64,000 nt of DNA from JBBRYB01 sp038238115. GTDB lineage: Bacteria; Actinomycetota; Actinomycetes; Propionibacteriales; Nocardioidaceae. Positions within the stretch are counted from its first letter, which is position 1. Every line of letters begins with the position of its first letter. The stretch spans positions 1-64,000 of the forward strand of contig JBBRYB010000015.1 of NCBI GenBank assembly GCA_038238115.1, in the 5' to 3' direction. Of this stretch, positions 63,811-64,000 are shown in pieces. A model generated the notes under the pieces. The model worked only from the letters and a program-made list of their open reading frames with translations, was not told the DNA's origin and made no database searches. The position numbers and the translations under genes were made by a program.

Positions 63811-64000
63811 GGGGCCGCGAGCGCCAGATAGCTTCACTGAGGGATTCGACACCGACTCACGATCAGATTGGCCCATCCGTGCCGGTTTGTCGGGGCCTGT
63901 GGACAACGGCGACAGAGACCGGCTCGATGAGGGCAGAGTAGGTGGATGCGCGCATCAGGCCATCGCCATGTCAGCCGGTCGCCGGCCAGCGCCCGTCACC
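63811..64000. other. Window end, no feature seen
   Basis: The last 190 bases hold no gene start or RNA that I can support. Confidence 0.4.

Overview
The window is high-GC DNA from an actinomycete. Marker content supports this: WhiB regulator, MurT/GatD, GlnE with two glutamine synthetases, a DUF4191 membrane protein, LipA/LipB, an RNB exonuclease, type-A RNase P RNA, and many promoters whose -10 box lies 6-7 nt from the start codon (leaderless mRNAs). The gene order looks like Propionibacteriales (Nocardioides-like), but I cannot fix a genus from the sequence alone.

Region 1, about 1-11 kb, is accessory and decayed. It holds an IS6-family copy inserted in a broken IS256-family transposase gene, a two-component system with a frameshifted PepSY gene and a divergent secreted protein, a probable group II intron fragment cut by a second IS6 copy, a frameshifted GFA-family gene, an IS3 end, and a ruined integrated element (integrase, excisionase, primase-polymerase) beside a tRNA 3'-end-like att site.

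Region 2, about 10.7-25.7 kb, is mixed. It carries a methyltransferase, a MetE-like barrel protein, a SNF2 helicase, a PLP decarboxylase, an uncharacterised cassette (broken ATP-grasp, S51-like protein, two esterases), a broken pyridoxamine-phosphate-oxidase-like gene, the MurT/GatD pair for peptidoglycan amidation, a PAP2 membrane protein and a PIN-domain remnant.

Region 3, about 25.7-36 kb, returns to core genes: Nif3-like, CT398-like zinc ribbon, RNase H/phosphatase fusion, Lon, RNB exonuclease and rnpB. A small prophage remnant (capsid and connector fragments) and a dead Excalibur gene follow rnpB.

Region 4, about 36-41.9 kb, has topoisomerase IB followed by four translationally coupled genes (PIG-L deacetylase, methyltransferase, acyl-CoA-dehydrogenase-like protein, GT2 glycosyltransferase) and Dps. 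This is my best candidate for an undescribed pathway.

Region 5, about 41.9-56.9 kb, is housekeeping: map, a cobalamin/metal-receptor-like protein, panB, a second PIG-L protein, a luciferase-like oxidoreductase, nadE, then a nitrogen block of glnA2-like, GATase, glnE, whiB and glnA. GlnE can modify the main GlnA (Tyr402 is present) but not the second GS, which lacks that tyrosine.

Region 6, about 57-63.8 kb, is a leftward run: cyclopropane-fatty-acid-synthase-like enzyme, LipB, LipA, DUF4191, FAD amine-oxidase-like protein, DUF1365 and an SDR. Together these suggest membrane-lipid modification with lipoate synthesis embedded in the same run.
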